Positions 6,072-9,061 of a DNA stretch of 9,061 bases are shown piece after piece; the first letter of the stretch is position 1; each line of letters begins with the position of its first letter. Both the position numbers and the translations under genes were made by a program. The notes under the pieces were generated by a model, which had not been told where the DNA came from, made no database searches, and saw only the letters and a list, made by a program, of their open reading frames with translations. The stretch spans positions 1 through 9,061 of the forward strand of contig JADBKA010000193.1 of NCBI GenBank assembly GCA_014896635.1, read 5' to 3'. This DNA comes from Ktedonobacteraceae bacterium. Lineage in GTDB: Bacteria > Chloroflexota > Ktedonobacteria > Ktedonobacterales > Ktedonobacteraceae.

Positions 6072-7238
6072 CTACTTCTCTCCTCGTGCTCCCACAATAT
6101 CGTGTTTTGCTGCCCACAGGCTCAGATCCTGCTTCTGGATCGCCGCCGCCATGAGATCAGGAAACAGGTCGGGCGTGCAGGCAAAGGTGGGGATGCCCAG
6201 TTCAACCATTCTGGACGCGGTATGCTGATCGTAGCCGGGTGCGCCGTGATCATCGAGCGCGAGCAGGCAGATCATCTGCACGCCGCTGCCCACGATTTCG
6301 GCAACTTTGTGCAGCATTTGCTCAGGTGAGCTGTCATACAGGTCGGTGATCAGCACCAGGATGGTCTGATTGGGGCGCGTAATGATCTGCTGGCAGTAGC
6401 TCAACGCAGGCGAGGTGTCGGTGCCGCCGCCTAACTGAGTGCCGAACAGCAGATCTACCGGATCTTTGAGATCCTTTGTCAGGTCCACCACCGAGGTGTC
6501 ATAGACGATCATATGTGTGTTGATGGCGTTGATAGAGGCCATCACAGCGCCGAAAATGCTTGAGTAGACCAGCGAGGTCGCCATTGAGCCGCTCTGGTCG
6601 ATACAGAGCACGATATCGCGCAGCTTTGCGGTTTTGTGCTTGTGTCCATAACCGATGAGCTTTTCGGCAATGATCGTACGCAGCGAAGGCTGGTAGTTTT
6701 TCAGGTTGGCGCGAATGGTCCGCTGCCAGTCAATTTCCCCGGCACGGGGACGATAGTTGCGTGTAGCGCGATTGAGGCTCCCGCGCACAGCCTGGATCAT
6801 CTGCTGCGCCAGTTTGCGTTCAAGCTCTTCCACCACCTTACGCACCACTTGCCGCGCGGTGTCGCGCGTCTTCTCAGGAATCACTTTGTTCAGCGAGAGC
6901 AGGGTGGTGACAAGATGAACGTCTGCCTCAACCTGCTCTAACATCTCAGGTTCCAGGAGCATTTGTTTGATATTGAGGCGTTCAAGTGCATCTTTCTGCA
7001 TGATCCGCACGGTTGACGATGGGAAGTAGGTGCGAATATCGCCGAGCCAGCGAGCGACACGCGGTGATGAAGCGCCCAGGCCGCCGCGTTCCTTCTCGCT
7101 GTTATAGAGCGCTTCCAGCGCCTTGTCCATAGCGAGATCCTGTTGACCGAGTTGTGGTCCGCTGCCTGGTTTCTCTTCAGCATCTTTCCCTAGCACCAGG
7201 CGCCAGCGGCGCTGGCGCTCCTGTTCGTCAATTGCCAT
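6072..7238 (-). CDS. VWA (MIDAS) domain protein paired with DUF5682
   Basis: Predicted cytoplasmic protein of 388 residues with no signal peptide or membrane helix. The first 200 residues are charged and mostly helical and include the conserved-looking RVARWLGDIRTYFP (60-73) and the EIDWQRTIRANLKNY segment (168-182). From about residue 205 a von Willebrand A domain follows with a complete metal-ion-dependent adhesion site: Asp214, Ser216 and Ser218 in DQSGSM, Thr273 in GGGTDT and Asp299 in ITDLYD. Such proteins commonly act as metal-dependent adaptors for MoxR-type AAA ATPases. The ATG is preceded by a GGGGG run about 12 nt upstream and lies in the last 11 bases of the DUF5682 gene (ATGGCAATTGA), so the two are translated together. 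The function is unknown; related cassettes recalled from actinobacteria and Chloroflexi also hold a MoxR ATPase. Alternative: a cobalt-chelatase- or CoxE-like VWA protein. Confidence 0.9.
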   Translation of the reverse strand: MAIDEQERQRRWRLVLGKDAEEKPGSGPQLGQQDLAMDKALEALYNSEKERGGLGASSPRVARWLGDIRTYFPSSTVRIMQKDALERLNIKQMLLEPEMLEQVEADVHLVTTLLSLNKVIPEKTRDTARQVVRKVVEELERKLAQQMIQAVRGSLNRATRNYRPRAGEIDWQRTIRANLKNYQPSLRTIIAEKLIGYGHKHKTAKLRDIVLCIDQSGSMATSLVYSSIFGAVMASINAINTHMIVYDTSVVDLTKDLKDPVDLLFGTQLGGGTDTSPALSYCQQIITRPNQTILVLITDLYDSSPEQMLHKVAEIVGSGVQMICLLALDDHGAPGYDQHTASRMVELGIPTFACTPDLFPDLMAAAIQKQDLSLWAAKHDIVGARGEK

Positions 7239-9060
7239 GAAGTGTTACCCCCATAATCTGTGCCAGTACAGGTAGGACACTACCCGCCCGTGCCGGGTGA
7301 ACCGGTTCATGATCGTCTGTTAGACGGTCTGGCCCGACGTCTGTAGTAGTATGCAGATGTTTAATTTTTTCACCCATCTTACGCCGCTCAGGTGACTGGA
7401 AGCCGGAAAAGGCGCGGCGCAGAATCGGTAACTGTGCGGTAAAAACGTCGTTATCAAGCTGGCTGAGCCAGCGATCCAGGGCGTGCCAGAGGCCGTCCAG
7501 GTGCAGGATTCCCAGGCCGCCGCCGCGCAGAACCCCTTCGATCCACGCTGCTGCCTGGTCTGCCGGCGTAACGGGTGAAAGGGCCAGTCCCGTCTGTCGT
7601 TGCGTCTCCTCTTCGGAGAGTATGTTCTGTTCCAACAACAGGCGGCAGCAGCGCCCCCTCACGAAGCCATGCACATTTTCGCGTTCTGCCAGCCGACGCA
7701 ACATGGCCTGCCAGCGTTCGCGCGGTTCTGCCCGGTCCAGTATCTGGACGCTTTCCTGTACTTCATCAATGCAGACCACCATATTCTGGGCAGCCTCATC
7801 ATTGAGCGAGGAGCAGGCGCCCGGCAGTCCGATGAGAATGCGCTCGAACAGCCCGTCGATGATGGGCAGGATCTGCTCGCTCTGTGTGCCGCGTACATCG
7901 CCATAGCGAGCGATGCGCGCCAGCGGCGGCAGCGCATGCATCATGTGGTGGATATCGCCGGTGACGGCGGCACGCCGTTGAATGGCCTGGAGAATGCGCT
8001 CGATGGCTCCGCTCAGCCCGGCGAGGATCGCCCCGTTTAGCAGTTCAGTCAGATCGGACAGCGATGCCGCCTGGTGCGCTGTATGGTTGACGAAGGCGGT
8101 TGTGGCGCTTTCAACAGTGTTGCCCCAGGTGCTAAATTCGATGAGCGAGACGACAAATTCGACCTGCCACTGCAATTGCCAGTGTTCGTGGAAGGTGCCG
8201 GCCTTGCCGTAGACGTGCTGGGGCTTTCCCCAGTGGATGTGCAACAGGCGCAGGCGGTGCAATAACTGGCTACGTGCGCGGTCGGTATCTTTGCGCAGAT
8301 CCAGTTCGAGCGTCCTGCTCTCGACTGATGGTTGAAGACGCAGCTTACGCTGCTGCATCTCCAGATCGCGTTGCAATGGCACAACAGGCGTTTCGGATGG
8401 GACATGTCCGAGCTTTTCGCCAATCTCCAGCCTGTCACGGATCAGGCTCATAGGTTCGACGTTGCCATGACAGAGGACCGTCTGGATGGCTTCGTTCATT
8501 TCCGCCAGACCCGGTACGGAGAGATCGCGCAAGGCGGCGAGTGTTTCGGCTAGGCGCACGGCTTCAATAGTGCTGGCCGATGAGGCATCGAGGTCCTGTT
8601 CGCGCAAAAGATGAGCGGCTCGTGCAATCCAGCGCGTGGCGATGCGGTCCTGAGCGGTCCAGAGATGCTCGTACCAGCCTGGCGCGTTGACGCCAGCGCC
8701 GTAGCCGCTGCGATAGGCGAGGCGCGAATTAGTCCAGGGAATCCAGGTGGCCTCGACTTTGACGCACTTGAGTCCTGCCAGCGATGCTCTGTCGGCCTCT
8801 GCCTGTTCTGTTGCTTCTGAAGTGACTCCGGTCAGAGCAGGAGCGTGCCAGGCACCGCAGATGACAGCGATGCGCTGGTAGCCTTCCTGCTGTGCCGTAC
8901 GGATCGTCTGCCGCATGTGCGCTTCACGCTGTGCTTCTATTGTGTCTTCAGGCGGCTGATCGGCGCGGAGCGCGATCATAGCCTCTAAGATGCCCTGAAA
9001 CAGGTCGGTGGTATTCTGACGCTGCTCGATCTGCCGCTCCCACCAGAGTTCGTGATCGGT
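7228..9060 (-). CDS. DUF5682-family protein (5' end beyond the window)
   Basis: About 610 C-terminal residues of a large cytoplasmic protein; the frame stays open to base 9060, so the ATG at 8979 is internal. The visible N-terminus, DHELWWERQIEQ, is followed by REAHMRQTI and RIAVICGAWHAPAL (fragment residues 45-76), then WIPWTNSRLAYRSGYGAGV and PGWYEHLW (106-134), all typical of DUF5682 as I remember it. The REAHMR...GAWH segment resembles the core motif of TraB/Tiki/EreA-type hydrolases (inference). The rest, about 450 residues, is alpha-helical with conserved-looking ALPPLARIARYGDVRG, an FVRGRCCRLLL segment and LPILRRAFSGF near the end. There is no membrane segment. Family members are about 750-800 residues, so some 150-200 are missing. 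It overlaps the VWA gene by 11 nt. The biochemical function is unknown. Confidence 0.85.
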   Translation of the reverse strand, partial: TDHELWWERQIEQRQNTTDLFQGILEAMIALRADQPPEDTIEAQREAHMRQTIRTAQQEGYQRIAVICGAWHAPALTGVTSEATEQAEADRASLAGLKCVKVEATWIPWTNSRLAYRSGYGAGVNAPGWYEHLWTAQDRIATRWIARAAHLLREQDLDASSASTIEAVRLAETLAALRDLSVPGLAEMNEAIQTVLCHGNVEPMSLIRDRLEIGEKLGHVPSETPVVPLQRDLEMQQRKLRLQPSVESRTLELDLRKDTDRARSQLLHRLRLLHIHWGKPQHVYGKAGTFHEHWQLQWQVEFVVSLIEFSTWGNTVESATTAFVNHTAHQAASLSDLTELLNGAILAGLSGAIERILQAIQRRAAVTGDIHHMMHALPPLARIARYGDVRGTQSEQILPIIDGLFERILIGLPGACSSLNDEAAQNMVVCIDEVQESVQILDRAEPRERWQAMLRRLAERENVHGFVRGRCCRLLLEQNILSEEETQRQTGLALSPVTPADQAAAWIEGVLRGGGLGILHLDGLWHALDRWLSQLDNDVFTAQLPILRRAFSGFQSPERRKMGEKIKHLHTTTDVGPDRLTDDHEPVHPARAGSVLPVLAQIMGVTLHGN

Positions 9061-9061
9061 A

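Overview
The window reads as an ordinary chromosomal segment from a moderately GC-rich free-living bacterium. The gene mix fits a large-genome soil Chloroflexota such as a Ktedonobacteria relative: a sugar ABC importer without its own ATPase, a NarL-type two-component pair with a minimal sensor, a YtkA-like protein, a short HicB/HicA pair and a DUF5682/VWA cassette. That lineage call is inference from gene style only. I see no rRNA, tRNA, CRISPR array, transposase or phage gene.

Layout. (1) Bases 3-2927, + strand: the 3' part of a solute-binding protein gene and two MalF/MalG-type permease genes, forming a carbohydrate importer. A strong stem-loop (950-998) sits between the binding protein and the first permease; the second permease follows 3 nt after the first. 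(2) Bases 2966-5304, - strand: a YtkA-like membrane-anchored protein, then a histidine kinase and a LuxR/NarL-type response regulator that overlap by 14 nt. An extended -10 promoter stands in front of the YtkA-like gene. The convergent gap to the importer is only 38 nt. (3) Bases 5495-6066, + strand: a well-formed promoter, a hicB antitoxin gene whose 5' end carries an exact 51-bp tandem duplication, an overlapping hicA toxin gene and a strong stem-loop terminator. (4) Bases 6072-9060, - strand: a VWA-domain (MIDAS) gene whose start overlaps by 11 nt the end of a long DUF5682 gene that runs off the right edge.

How the parts work together. The importer is predicted to bind a sugar outside the membrane and move it through a two-permease channel powered by an ATPase encoded elsewhere. 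The kinase and regulator form a phosphorelay; the sensor has almost no extracytoplasmic domain, but its short loop is histidine-rich and its neighbour is a Met-containing YtkA-like protein, so a metal or envelope stimulus is a reasonable guess. HicA/HicB is a type II toxin-antitoxin module. DUF5682 and VWA are usually found with a MoxR-type AAA ATPase, SWIM and DUF5691 proteins (from memory, not checked here), a set with no established function; the remaining members would lie beyond base 9061.

The most notable direct observations are the mutation-free in-frame duplication that gives hicB a second start codon with a better ribosome binding site, and the DUF5682-VWA pair, where a segment of DUF5682 resembles the conserved core of TraB/Tiki/EreA-type hydrolases. 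There is no gene-free stretch longer than 300 bases; the largest, 5305-5595, holds both divergent promoters and the duplicated hicB 5' end.
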